This document shows, one piece after another, positions 10,233 through 20,544 of a DNA stretch of 64,000 nt. Made by a program: the position numbers and the translations under genes. Below the pieces are notes generated by a model. It saw only the letters and a program-made list of their open reading frames with translations. It was not told where the DNA came from and ran no database searches. Positions within the stretch are counted from its first letter, which is position 1; each line of letters starts with the position of its first letter. Source of the stretch: Bryoerythrophyllum caledonicum (Eukaryota; Streptophyta; Bryopsida; Pottiales; Pottiaceae); contig OZ020514.1 in assembly GCA_963971425.1 (NCBI GenBank), positions 47,273,527 through 47,337,526 of the forward strand. The letters run 5' to 3'.

Positions 10233-11561
10233 TTAATCATCTGAGCTTGAGGATTCTTCATTGTGTTTCCGCTTCCGTTTTGATCGGCGAACATTTTGGG
10301 GAAGAGAAAGCCCGCGAAGCACCACCGTATTGTCGCCAGGTACTTCATCGCAATCCTCATCGTCTGCATCATCGCCCGATGATGAGAAGTTCTCCGCTGA
10401 ATTTTCCAAGACTGGTGCCACGTACTCCTCAATCTCCGAGGCCAAGTTTCGTAGTTGTAGCTCGGCTCCGGTAGTTAATGCGGCATTCACAAGTCGTTTT
10501 ACTCGGATATTCTTCCTCTTGTCTGTTACTCCATCCATGTTTTTGGAGCGGTTGCCTTTGGCCCCAATGACTCTCTCCGAGGTTCCGCTTCGCCAAGGTC
10601 CCGTGAAGAAAGGGAGAGTACCGAAGTTCTGTGTCCCCAAATGGCTGCTCATAGTAGAGGACCCTGCCCTCGCGGAGGGAAGTTGTGGGGTTAGTATCGC
10701 GCGCTCCACACCACCATTTGGGCCAAGTGCGCTACGGTGAACGGGTGGCCGAACAATTGTTGAAGAGGTCTTTTTCTTTACACGTAAAAGAGTTCTTCCG
10801 ATCGATGCGGTACTTTGAGCACGTGGCCGCCGAAACAAATCTTGTAGTGGCATGTCTTCCTCCGAGTCCGGTTCGGTTGCTTGAGGCAAAACCGGAGAGC
10901 TTCTCATAACTTCAATGGACCCCGTGGTGGCCATTGGCTCATGGGATTCATTATTGTTTTCACCACTGCTCACTTCGTTTCCATTGTGAGGAAATGTATT
11001 CTTCGCTGCAATGCCAATGCCATGACCGTCGAGATCAGGGCCATCGCCATTAGAAGGGCCTGAGGCGCTAGAGCCGTTTGAGTTGGGAGACTGATTCTCC
11101 GAGATGTTGTCATCTCCATCAAGATTGCCCCCCAATGCCGACCCATCTTCGTCTGCCCTAGCTGCTTCGGCACGGTCTTCACCCGATAATTCTACTATAG
11201 TATGGACAGCCGCTGCGTCGACATCATCAAACACAAAAGGATCCACTGGGTCACCGTGGACGTTGTGAAAATGGTCATGTAGTGCATCTCCACCGTGCTC
11301 GTTGTTTGCACAGTTGTCCCTAGGTGGGCTATGATCAGACACGGGGTTGTTGTCACCGGCAAGGTCTTCCCAATCGCCGCCCATCCAGTTGTAACCCTCA
11401 TCATCCGACTCCAAGCCCTCGTCCTCTGTGTTTGAAGGAAGTCCCCCATCTGGATCAGACTCCTCCGAATGCACATTCTCCTCATACCATCGAATCGGGT
11501 CTCGACGAGCACGTTCTCGGAGCAATCGACTATTCGTGTAGATGTAGACCAAATCTTCCGC
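10233..11561 (-). CDS. hAT-B transposase, C-terminal tail (3' piece of split gene)
   Basis: About 440 codons, fully open. It begins with DLVYIYTNSRL and IRWYEENVHSEESDPD, the direct continuation of the hAT dimerisation block at 23204, then becomes a long acidic, Ser/Asn/Asp-rich tail. It ends with a basic cluster (RRSKRKRKHN) that could be a nuclear localisation signal and a poly-Ser/Asp terminus. The hAT-A tail ends similarly. Removing gypsy-2 and one 4-bp duplication (11,646 bases) restores one frame of 1105 codons from the ATG at 25130-equivalent frame onward, without any stop. Such a long tail beyond the dimerisation domain is not usual for hAT transposases; its role is unknown. Confidence 0.8.
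   Translation of the reverse strand, partial: AEDLVYIYTNSRLLRERARRDPIRWYEENVHSEESDPDGGLPSNTEDEGLESDDEGYNWMGGDWEDLAGDNNPVSDHSPPRDNCANNEHGGDALHDHFHNVHGDPVDPFVFDDVDAAAVHTIVELSGEDRAEAARADEDGSALGGNLDGDDNISENQSPNSNGSSASGPSNGDGPDLDGHGIGIAAKNTFPHNGNEVSSGENNNESHEPMATTGSIEVMRSSPVLPQATEPDSEEDMPLQDLFRRPRAQSTASIGRTLLRVKKKTSSTIVRPPVHRSALGPNGGVERAILTPQLPSARAGSSTMSSHLGTQNFGTLPFFTGPWRSGTSERVIGAKGNRSKNMDGVTDKRKNIRVKRLVNAALTTGAELQLRNLASEIEEYVAPVLENSAENFSSSGDDADDEDCDEVPGDNTVVLRGLSLPQNVRRSKRKRKHNEESSSSDD
11558..11561. repeat. Target-site duplication of gypsy-2, left copy
   Basis: CCGC lies before the LTR start TGTCGAG, and again after the second LTR at 23204-23207. Four bases, not five, are required to keep the interrupted transposase in frame. 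Confidence 0.85.
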
Positions 11562-14220
11562 TGTCGAGTAGCGAGAGTTTTCTTTGGGAAATCGCGGAGA
11601 TCCTAGCTGCTGCTAGAAATGGTTTGAGAACAAAGGTTGTCTCCAAATAAATCTCTAGTCTTGACCACGAATTCCTCTTGTCTTCAAGTCTTAGTCTTCA
11701 CTCTTCATTCTTCAGTCTTCAATCTTCAAACTCCTCCCCGTTGGCCTATCCTGTGGTGGTTCTAAAGGGTTAAAGGTAAGGGTAGGTGATAAGAAACCAC
11801 GGCCTCGGACGGGTAAAACGGGACGGCCAAACCACGAGCTGACCGTCCGAAAGATTGGCTCCTAAACTTCAAACCCACGGTGACCAGCAATCGCGCCTCA
11901 CCGGTGGGAACAACATAAACACGACCGTGTGGGCCATTAACCCCACTTCGCCGCAACAAAGTTTACGAAGCAGAATTGAAAAACAACTAGCCTCCAAAAC
12001 TGGCTGGGAATAACAAATAAAGACAACGAGCCTCCAAAGCCGGCTAGGAATAACAAAGCCACAAGCCACAACACGCGAGTCTTCTTGTCTCCTTATCTTC
12101 AAGTCTTCATGTCTTCTTATCTTCAAGTCTTAAAGTGTTCAAAAACACAAAAGACCTCCCAAAGTTCTTTACCACACTAGCTGCGAGCTTCTAATTGATG
12201 CCACAGATGATTTGAGCCGCCAAATGCCAAGTGCTATAGCTTTTTGGAAAGCTGGTGCAATAAGCTAATACCCTCTAAAATCTTAGGTTATTCTAAACTA
12301 CCTTCTAAAAGTTATGGAGGTTCAAAGTTTGTGCCTTCTTATGTCGATGGCAGCAAACCCTCTCCAACTTCGGCGGCTATAACTTCTATATTACTATTTT
12401 AAATGAGCCGTATAATAGCTTTATAGAAAGCTAATTTAATAAGCTACAACTCCTCTAAATTTCACTTCAAACTAATCTACTCACTAAAAGTTGTGTAAGC
12501 TTAAAACTCGCGCCTCCCCACTTCCAAGACGGCAGAACTCTCCTCTACTTAGATGGCTATAACTTTTTCATAGCGCATCTAAATGAGTCGAGTGATAGCT
12601 TCTTAGAAAGCTAATACAATGAGGAATGCTTCTCTCAAATTTCAAGTCCGAACACAAAGTATCGAAGCCATGGTGAAGGCCCGAAGTTGCTGCTCCTCTA
12701 ATTGGGTAGCGGCCAACTACTCCTCACTCAATCTCTCGTAACTTTTGCGTATGAACTCCAAATTGAACAAAAACACCGCTCAAAGAAGCGCAACTTCACA
12801 AGGAACAACTTCACAAATTTTCATAACATTCTCATAAAAAACGAGTACACACCGCCCGATCTTCCTCTCGGGAATTTTCTCACAGCACTCTCTACACACC
12901 CAAAACACACACCAAGAGGAAAGGAGAGTCGCCCCTTATCCTTCCACATCAGCCCACGTCTAAGCCACATGGGCATCTAAAGCCTATTGGTTAACCTCCA
13001 AAAGCACTCTAAAGTCTATCAAGATAAGATAGGAAAGAAACCCCAACCATTGGGCTTCAAAAGGTGAAGTTCCAAAAGAATTCTAAGACGGTCAAACCTT
13101 TTCTTAGTTTCTTTTCTTTTTCTTTCTTGGATCTTGATCTAACATAAACATAAACACATAACAAACTCATATATTAACAACTGAATGGATTCTACCTTTA
13201 TTTAACCGAATAAAAACTCTAGAATTTGACGGAGCACCGCAGAAACATAACTCGCTCTCCGTTCATCGCTTAAGTAGGTCAACGGCCCTCGAAGCTAAAG
13301 ACGATGGCCCATCTCATTAGAAAAGCGACTCACCATTTGGCCTTCATTGGTATTTTCAAAACACCCTTCAAACACCATCTGACGGCCACCCGTCGATGAA
13401 GCTTCAGCCTCCAATACAATCACTAGAGCTCTCGCGTCCGGTTGTAGATTCACAAATGCAAATTGCCGCAGACTTGGATCTGGACGTGGTTGAACACGAC
13501 GCTCGGAAGGCCCCGCTTCATCTCGCACTCGCCGTCTGGAAGTTGATGGCTGAGAAGATTGAAACGGATCCTCCGGTAATTGCGATAACGACAACTCCCA
13601 CTCATCTGGATCTTGAGAATCCATACTATCAACTCTAAGCAATCCAAGCTATTGGCTTGAAGCAAAACATGTGAGGCAAAGAAACTATCTTCTTTTTTAT
13701 ATCTCTCAGTAACTTCTTTAAGAAGCTTGCCTTCACTGAATTACTCAAATAGCCATAAATAATTCTATTTAAACTAAAAGTTGCCCGCATCAAAAGATCT
13801 GGCTAAAGGACAAGGTCGCGACATTGTACAGTCCCTCAACAGTTGTATAAAGCCGCCTTAAGCCCACTAATGGTCGCCAAGTTGCGGACTTGGTTGGCTG
13901 TCAAGGTCCGTTGATTGTTGCCTGCCGGTTCCGGGTTCGAGCTTTATCAAACTCGTTGAACGGCCTGGATAGTTGCAACTTGGTACTTGCTAGTGAAAGC
14001 AGGAAATAAGCAGCCAACCGGCCACCTACGCTTCCCTGAGCTACAGTGACAAGATGCAGGCTTCCAAGTTATACTAATAAGCTCCGGTTATCCCCCATTG
14101 AACCAAACCGTGGATTTCTCCACGACCCCAACCTTTTGTATCTTTCTCCTCATATTCTATCCGATGTCCAAGGCAACATCTTTAATGTTTTCACACAATA
14201 TATTAATTTACAACACGACA
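11562..14220 (-). repeat. 3' LTR of gypsy-2
   Basis: 2659 bases, TGTCG...CGACA. Differences from the other LTR seen by eye: T at 11711 (A at 20694), T at 13296 (C at 22279), T at 14183 (A at 23166). The second one turns a Trp codon of the LTR-encoded frame into TAG. Confidence 0.93.
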
Positions 14221-14221
14221 T

Positions 14222-14235
14222 GCACCCCCTCTAAA
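14222..14235 (-). other. Polypurine tract of gypsy-2
   Basis: On the minus strand TAGAGGGGGTGCA lies immediately before the 3' LTR, the position of the plus-strand primer of LTR retrotransposons. Confidence 0.65.
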
Positions 14236-14263
14236 CCTGCACATCCTCTGGTATGTGCCAAGC

Positions 14264-17200
14264 TTAGCCATCTTTATTCTCCTCCGCGCTTTGACTATCA
14301 TTCTCTGACTCGTCCTCTGTTTCTGGTTGAGTATCAGACGCATCAAAGTCATTGATTTCTAACCCTCCACCTCTTCTCCGAAACACTTTGATACGTTTGC
14401 CTGCCACAGGAATTCTCAATGGAGTTCCATCCAACTCTCGTAGAGAGTAAGTAGCATTATTATGCACTTTGATCACCACGTAAGGTCCAAACCATCGCCT
14501 TGCAAACTTTCTGACTGTGCTGTGTTGATGCTCCAAAGTACTATCAAACACCAACACCCAATCTCCTTCTTCAATCTTCCTGATTCTTAAACGGTGGGTT
14601 CTATCAAACCTTTCTTTGTTGCCAAGCCTAGCAGCCTTGAGCCTTTCCAAAGCTTTTAGCATGTGTTCAGGCAATCTTCCAAGTTGCTGAATGCGTAGCT
14701 CCGATAGTTTTTCTGTTGTAATATTGTCTTTCCAGGATAGAAATACCCAGGTTGGAATAGACTCTTCTCCAGGCATTATAGGTTTGTGTCCATGCATAAG
14801 TTCAACCGGCATATAACCAGTGACTGTGCTATGTGTGGTTCTATCAGCCCATAGAGCAAACGGGAGCAATCTTGGCCAAATGTTAGGCTTTCCTTTACAG
14901 GCCTTAACCAATGCGTGAATGATAGGAGGATGACCTCTCTCTATCTTGCCATTGGCCTCCGGATTGTAAGCCGTTGTCAGCCTCAAGTGCACTCCATATC
15001 TTTGGAAGAATTCTCGTGCTTCACTAGCATCCAACTCTCCTCTATCCGCTCGCATTCGGCCAACACTCCCATACCGACTGAAAATATCCTCGAGTATAAA
15101 TCGGCAAATCCCTTCTGTTCCCTTGGTTCTCAAAGCCCTTCCTTCAACAAAGTTTGAAAGCTCTTCTCTTGCCAATACAAGATATTTCATTCCCCAAATC
15201 CCAGGTGGCATTGCAACCAGATCAATCATCCATTGAAAGTGAATGGAAGGAGGATAAGTGGGATGCAGTTCATCTCTATGTCGGATCTTTGATTGCAGCT
15301 GACATGTAACACATGAAGCCACAAACTCCTCAACGTCCTTGTATAAGCCCTTCCACCAATATCGTTCTTTGATTTTTGTGTAGGTGGCCCAAACCCCTCT
15401 GTGACCAGCCCAAAGTGCGTCATGAAATTCCTTCAGCACTTGCACTTTGGTCTCAAAATCACCCACCACTCTCAAAGGTAATTCATCAGCCCTCTTTGCC
15501 CTCTTCCATAGGAATCCATTACGTAAAAGATATCCATAGGACTGATGCCTAATGTCTTTGAAGGTCTTTTCAATCCATCCTTCTTGCCTCTTCAAAGTAC
15601 TCAAATAAAGTCCTATTTCTTTGAGCCTCCCTTCATATAACTCTTCTTTGAATGGCAATATCTCATTGTTTGAACGTCCTCCATTTGTAGCCAACACATA
15701 TGCTTCATCTGAGTGGTCCTCACTGTCTCCATGAGCCATCATTTCTTCTTCGTGAAAGTATCTGGCTCTTGATAACATATCCGCCACAGGATTCTTCTTC
15801 CCAGTAATGTGTACCAAAACTGGATTCAAAGATTTGATGTATGCTATCCATCGCAACATAGCAATGTCCGGTGAAGAGCAGTTGGCAATCATGCCAAGAA
15901 GAGGTAAGCAGTCAGTCTCTAACACAACATTTGCGCCAATCAAGTAGTTTCTGTCTGCTTTCAAAGCTGTTAGCGCACCCCAAAGCTCTCTTTTGACTTG
16001 TGGATATGCCCTTTGACGTTCCGTAAGGATCCTTGCTCCAAATCGGATAGCAAACCGATTTCCTTCCGCATCATCCTGGCCAATAGCCCATCCAATGGCT
16101 ATCGGACTTGTATCTACTGTCACAATAACCGGTCTCTCACTCTTGTATTCCACTTGTTTTAGAACCGGTGGTGACTCTAAAATCTTCTTCAACTCCTCCA
16201 TTGCCAAAGTTTGCTCTTGTTCCCAAAGAAACTTGTTTCTCTTTCTCAAAAGTTTATAAAGAGGCTCCGATATATGAGCAAAATGAGGTATCCAAATTTG
16301 ATAGAAGACACAAGCTCCTAGAAACCTCCTGACCTCAGTGACATTGCTACAAGCTTTCATTCTGCCAATAGCATCCACTTTCTCAGGGTTAGGTTTCCGC
16401 CCAAATCTCCCACATAGATGTCCAACCACTAAGATTTCATCTACTCCAAACTTGGACTTGTCAATGGACAGAGTTAAATCCACCTCTTCAAGTCTGCTCA
16501 AGATTTTGTTTACATCACTGATATGTTCGTTTACAAATACTCTGCATCCATCATCTTGAACAGTACAATCTCTTCTTGTCTCCTCACAACCCTTAATAGG
16601 AATATCATCCACAAAAGGTATTGTTTTCTCAGGCACAAAGTCTCTCAGAATTTGATTCATAGCATTTTGCATATGTGCTACCGAATTAGTAGCACCTTGA
16701 GGCAATGTACACATTCGCACCAATCCAAGTGGAGTTTTCATGGTTGTCAGATCTCTACTCTCAGCTGCAAGCTGGAATTGATCATAACCAGAATATAGGT
16801 CTCCAATGGAATAAATAGCATGCCCCGCAAATGCTTCTGCCACTTCATCAACAATAGGTCCAGATCCTTTGTTTCTGATGGTCACCTTGTTAGCTGGCTG
16901 CATATCTTGAATAAATCGCAATGCCCCAGACTTTTTTGGTACGGTGAACCAACGATTGGAATATGGAGCCATTGAAGGCTCAAGTATCCCCATGTGCATC
17001 TTCTCTTTCAGTAAATCAACCAGTTTGGGAAGTAAGGCCCGTGGCACTGGTATTGGCTTCAAATCCCAAGGCACATGCGGCACCGTAAAAATAACCATTG
17101 GTGCTACTACACTTGGTTGTACACACCCAATCTCATCTGGTGAAGAAGCAAAGGCCTTTCCATGTTTGGAGAGCATCTCTTGGAACTTCTTCTTCTCTGG

Positions 17201-17695
17201 TTCTGTCAAAAATTCATCTCCTCCAATCTTCAGATTCGCCAATGTGTCCTTCGTGAACTTATGGCCAATTTTCTTGGCTCTTCTCAAGCTCGGCTCTTTC
17301 CTCGCTTGTCTGACGTGCTCCTCAGTGTCAAACGGTAGTTGAGTCGCCACAGGCTTAACTTTCTTGGCCACTGTCTTGTACTTGGTATTTACCATGGCCT
17401 CACAATGTAGTCCATGGCTTTCACAAACTCTGGCCTTTGCCACTACATGGCAAATCTCATCATACAATGCTTGTGAATGAATTTGAACTACAATATTTGA
17501 AGCATTGTTTTCCTCTTTATCAGCCTGCAAGGTTTGTAAAACTTGCAATACATCATCTGCAAAGCCTTGCTCCTCATAGACTCCAGAAATATTTTCTTCA
17601 TCTAAAAGTAAATTCAATCTTTTTAGATTTTTCTCTACTTTCTTCACCACTCTTCTATGTACAAGTTCTAAATCTTCAACACATGTGAACCGCAC
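14264..17695 (-). CDS. pol: Gypsy-2 Pol: reverse transcriptase, RNase H, integrase
   Basis: About 1143 codons, open throughout. The RT core has the catalytic motif as FVDD (FVDDIPIKG) and LYSGYDQFQL. RNase H begins VTVDTSPIAIGWAIG and includes the ETD block (VLETDCLPLLG). The integrase has an H-H-C-C zinc domain (HDALWAGH...CVTCQ) and a core with catalytic Asp in WMIDLV and ADRGELD and Glu in NGKIERG. The frame differs from Gag, which stops at 17809, so Pol expression needs a frame change or re-initiation. The first in-frame codon at 17695 is GTG, and the true start is unknown. No chromodomain is seen at the C-terminus. Confidence 0.92.
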   Translation of the reverse strand: MRFTCVEDLELVHRRVVKKVEKNLKRLNLLLDEENISGVYEEQGFADDVLQVLQTLQADKEENNASNIVVQIHSQALYDEICHVVAKARVCESHGLHCEAMVNTKYKTVAKKVKPVATQLPFDTEEHVRQARKEPSLRRAKKIGHKFTKDTLANLKIGGDEFLTEPEKKKFQEMLSKHGKAFASSPDEIGCVQPSVVAPMVIFTVPHVPWDLKPIPVPRALLPKLVDLLKEKMHMGILEPSMAPYSNRWFTVPKKSGALRFIQDMQPANKVTIRNKGSGPIVDEVAEAFAGHAIYSIGDLYSGYDQFQLAAESRDLTTMKTPLGLVRMCTLPQGATNSVAHMQNAMNQILRDFVPEKTIPFVDDIPIKGCEETRRDCTVQDDGCRVFVNEHISDVNKILSRLEEVDLTLSIDKSKFGVDEILVVGHLCGRFGRKPNPEKVDAIGRMKACSNVTEVRRFLGACVFYQIWIPHFAHISEPLYKLLRKRNKFLWEQEQTLAMEELKKILESPPVLKQVEYKSERPVIVTVDTSPIAIGWAIGQDDAEGNRFAIRFGARILTERQRAYPQVKRELWGALTALKADRNYLIGANVVLETDCLPLLGMIANCSSPDIAMLRWIAYIKSLNPVLVHITGKKNPVADMLSRARYFHEEEMMAHGDSEDHSDEAYVLATNGGRSNNEILPFKEELYEGRLKEIGLYLSTLKRQEGWIEKTFKDIRHQSYGYLLRNGFLWKRAKRADELPLRVVGDFETKVQVLKEFHDALWAGHRGVWATYTKIKERYWWKGLYKDVEEFVASCVTCQLQSKIRHRDELHPTYPPSIHFQWMIDLVAMPPGIWGMKYLVLAREELSNFVEGRALRTKGTEGICRFILEDIFSRYGSVGRMRADRGELDASEAREFFQRYGVHLRLTTAYNPEANGKIERGHPPIIHALVKACKGKPNIWPRLLPFALWADRTTHSTVTGYMPVELMHGHKPIMPGEESIPTWVFLSWKDNITTEKLSELRIQQLGRLPEHMLKALERLKAARLGNKERFDRTHRLRIRKIEEGDWVLVFDSTLEHQHSTVRKFARRWFGPYVVIKVHNNATYSLRELDGTPLRIPVAGKRIKVFRRRGGGLEINDFDASDTQPETEDESENDSQSAEENKDG

Positions 17696-17808
17696 AAATC
17701 CATACTCCGCAATACTTAGAAATCCACTCTTAACAGTATGTACAGTGGAGGGTCTTGAACTTTCAGATTCTTTTGCACCCGTGGACCTCCACTCCCCACG
17801 TGTGCTGT

Positions 17809-20493
17809 TTAGAAATCCGAAAAGTTAAGAGAAGTAGGTAGAGGTCCGTCTCGGAGCTGAATACGGTGCCTCTCATTCTCAGATTTCACTGTCAAGAACT
17901 GCACGGACTTCTTGCCATCGAGACTTCGAATCCGTGCATAATGGGACCCATCATCCAGCACTTTAGTCTCCATTCTTGATGCTGTAATGTATGGTTGCCC
18001 CAAAATCACGGGATAAGCTCCCTGATTTTGGACAAAGAAATTTTGCTCCACTTCCACATCACCAATCTTTGCTGACACAGCAGGACAAGCTCCAAATAGA
18101 TGTGTCCGCCCACTATTGGCTGCTCTCATCACCCATCCATGGTTTGTGTCAATAGGCCATTTGCCTTTCTCGTAGATACTTCGAGACATGATATTTATCT
18201 CAGAACCATGGTCTACGAGAGCCAAAATCGGATCATCCATCCCTCCAAGCTTCACACGCGTCTCGGTAGTGGCTCTAGCCCAGAAAGGTAGAAAATAATC
18301 CGCTCTCTCTTCACCTTCTCTTTCCAAAGAATGGACTATGCCGCATTTAAAGGTATTGGCTTCTATTATAGCCCTTCCCTCTAATGCTGCCACAATGTCC
18401 ACCTTCTCCATCTTATTTTTCTTCTCTTTTAGAGGTCTTGGTGATTTGGTTGATTTCTTCAAGCCGTTCACCCCCTCTAAATCTCCATCTGCCACATGAT
18501 GGCATTCCATAAGATCCTTTGATTTCACAAAATCTTTCTTTTCACCAATGGTGTATCCTTTGGCAATCATGTGCAAAATCTCATCCTCCTCTTCATCAGT
18601 GAGACAAAGCTCCTCTTCTTCACCACCATCATTATCTACCGCCTCTTCCTCCTTTGCCTCTGGCTCACACATCAAGGCAAATACTTGTCCAACCTCTTCC
18701 TCTTCATCTTCAGTCATGTGGGTGTCCAAAGCCTTCACCATGACTGTCTCAGCTGTCATCTGTTTCTTCCTCTTGATGACATCAATGATCAGCTCATGAA
18801 AATCTTTTTTGGCAATGCCAAGAGCTTCTCTGAGCGTGAATTCTATCTTGGCATCCAAGATTCTCTCTTCCAACACCCCCTTCAGGTCAATGGAAGATTC
18901 AATATCAGATTTCAACTTATAAGCGGGTCCCTTCCCCTTGCCTTTGTTAGAATCTTCCTTCTCTTTGCCCTTCTTGTTGCCACTTGATTCTCCCCACACT
19001 TTCTCAGGTAGTGGTGCATCTCCTGGGTGAACAAATGAAGGTTTAGCAGGCCTTGAGCGTGTATGAACACCAGACTTTTCTTCGTTGGCAGCCTCCTTTG
19101 CACCTTGAGGCCTCTTCTTCTGTGCAGGCTCTTCAACATCACCTTCATCAGCAGCTCTACCTCTTTTTTCTTCCACAGAGGCTTCGTGTTGCTCATCATC
19201 ATTTTGCACCTCACCCAAAAATGCTCTAATGCTGATAGCATCCACTGGGTCTTCCCATCCGGTTGCCTTTCTTATGGCTTGAGCTCCTCTCTTCAATGTT
19301 TCAACACATGGAGTCAATTTGGCCTCAACCGGATGATAATCCACTCCAATGGCAAATGCCTCTGCACCTTGTACATGCATGCCACTTGATCTTCCAGATT
19401 TGTCCTCCATTAGCTTCTTCATTCCCCCTTTGCCAAAATTAGTGGGTACTGGCAAGTCGGTGGCCTTATCATGGATCTTCCCATCCTTGAAGTGCACAAT
19501 GCCTTCCTTAAGAGCCACATCAAGAGACATACAACCACGAAGGTTGTGGTCTTCCTCTTCATCGCACCACAAGCACCTCCTCACAAATTTTCTCACACCA
19601 TCAGATGATTGAGAAGAATTTGATGTTCGTGACTTCCGCAGCTCGCTCATTTCCACCCTCAGCTCCTTGAAACCCTTGATAAGTTCATCGAGGGCACCTC
19701 CTTCAACAATTTTTGCAGCCTTTGAAGTAGATGGCTCACTTTTAGAGGACGCTGAAAATTTTGAAAGCTTCTGAGCTGGAGCAACGGTTGCTTCAATTCG
19801 AGTGACAACGCCCCTAGACTTCACTCGCCGTTGTTTGGCAATAAGAGTGACAGTCTCTTCAATCCTCCTCCAGTCATTCGTGAAACCACCTTCAGTAGTT
19901 CGGTCACCCAAAAGTAGAAGTAGTCTATCTTCCAAAGCAGCATCTGCTGCTTGTAGAAACAATTCTGCCTTTCTAGTATCCAAAAGGCGTCTCTCTGCCA
20001 TTGGCAGCTGGCTGTACTTCTTCTCAAAATCACGCAACAACTCATTTGGGCCCATATCGTTCCCAGGTTGCTGCTCCACCCAATCCAAAAAAGACCTCTT
20101 GGTTATCCTCTCCGAATCTTCATCAAAGTATTCATCTCGCAATCTTTCTTCAAAGATTGTCCAAGATGTCACAGCCTCATCTTCAATTATCTCGCGTATC
20201 CGTTCTCGAATCTCAGGTACCACAGCCAAGCCAAAGGTCTCAACCATGCGATTCTCTGGCACTTGATGTACCTCCATCTCGCAAAGATACACCCGCAGGA
20301 AGCTTGTGATGTTCTTCCCATCAAACCTTCCAATCTTGTCCACAATTCCTTTCAGAGCCTTCGTGGAACTCTGGCCACCAATCGGCTGGGCTCTCTGTTG
20401 CTCCATAAGCATTGCCAGAGCACCAAGAAGCCTCTCCATATTTGGTTGGGCTCCACCAGAACCATCGCCGGTAGCACCCCCAGAATCACCCAT
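17809..20493 (-). CDS. gag: Gypsy-2 Gag with zinc knuckle and C-terminal aspartic protease
   Basis: I start at the ATG of MGDSGGATGDG (20493), about 30 bases downstream of the primer-binding site; 894 codons, open throughout. The N-terminal half has a Gag-type block (RFDGKNITSFLRVYLCEME ... LFLQAADAALEDRLL). A CCHC-type knuckle, CLWCDEEEDHNLRGC, has a 5-residue spacer before His. A long charged region with lysine- and glutamate-rich stretches follows. The C-terminal 150 residues hold a retropepsin-like fold: LALVDHGSEINIMS, where the usual D-S/T-G reads D-H-G, then VILGQPYI. Protease fused to Gag rather than Pol is a known arrangement in some Ty3/gypsy groups. Confidence 0.88.
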   Translation of the reverse strand: MGDSGGATGDGSGGAQPNMERLLGALAMLMEQQRAQPIGGQSSTKALKGIVDKIGRFDGKNITSFLRVYLCEMEVHQVPENRMVETFGLAVVPEIRERIREIIEDEAVTSWTIFEERLRDEYFDEDSERITKRSFLDWVEQQPGNDMGPNELLRDFEKKYSQLPMAERRLLDTRKAELFLQAADAALEDRLLLLLGDRTTEGGFTNDWRRIEETVTLIAKQRRVKSRGVVTRIEATVAPAQKLSKFSASSKSEPSTSKAAKIVEGGALDELIKGFKELRVEMSELRKSRTSNSSQSSDGVRKFVRRCLWCDEEEDHNLRGCMSLDVALKEGIVHFKDGKIHDKATDLPVPTNFGKGGMKKLMEDKSGRSSGMHVQGAEAFAIGVDYHPVEAKLTPCVETLKRGAQAIRKATGWEDPVDAISIRAFLGEVQNDDEQHEASVEEKRGRAADEGDVEEPAQKKRPQGAKEAANEEKSGVHTRSRPAKPSFVHPGDAPLPEKVWGESSGNKKGKEKEDSNKGKGKGPAYKLKSDIESSIDLKGVLEERILDAKIEFTLREALGIAKKDFHELIIDVIKRKKQMTAETVMVKALDTHMTEDEEEEVGQVFALMCEPEAKEEEAVDNDGGEEEELCLTDEEEDEILHMIAKGYTIGEKKDFVKSKDLMECHHVADGDLEGVNGLKKSTKSPRPLKEKKNKMEKVDIVAALEGRAIIEANTFKCGIVHSLEREGEERADYFLPFWARATTETRVKLGGMDDPILALVDHGSEINIMSRSIYEKGKWPIDTNHGWVMRAANSGRTHLFGACPAVSAKIGDVEVEQNFFVQNQGAYPVILGQPYITASRMETKVLDDGSHYARIRSLDGKKSVQFLTVKSENERHRIQLRDGPLPTSLNFSDF

Positions 20494-20524
20494 TGTCCTC
20501 AACAAAACTAGCAGCCCCAAAGCG

Positions 20525-20542
20525 CTCTCAGTGGAAGCACCA
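20525..20542 (-). other. Primer-binding site of gypsy-2
   Basis: Two bases after the 5' LTR end the minus strand reads TGGTGCTTCCACTGAGAG. TGG pairs with the CCA end of a primer tRNA. I cannot assign the tRNA; it is not the common plant initiator-Met type (TGGTATCAGAGC). Confidence 0.6.
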
Positions 20543-20544
20543 AA

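Noticed and set aside
13860..13960. tRNA-like GGTTCCGGGTTCGAGC block in the gypsy-2 LTR (also near 22843-22943)
   Set aside because: It resembles a T-arm/B box, but I could not fold a full cloverleaf and no good A box was found.
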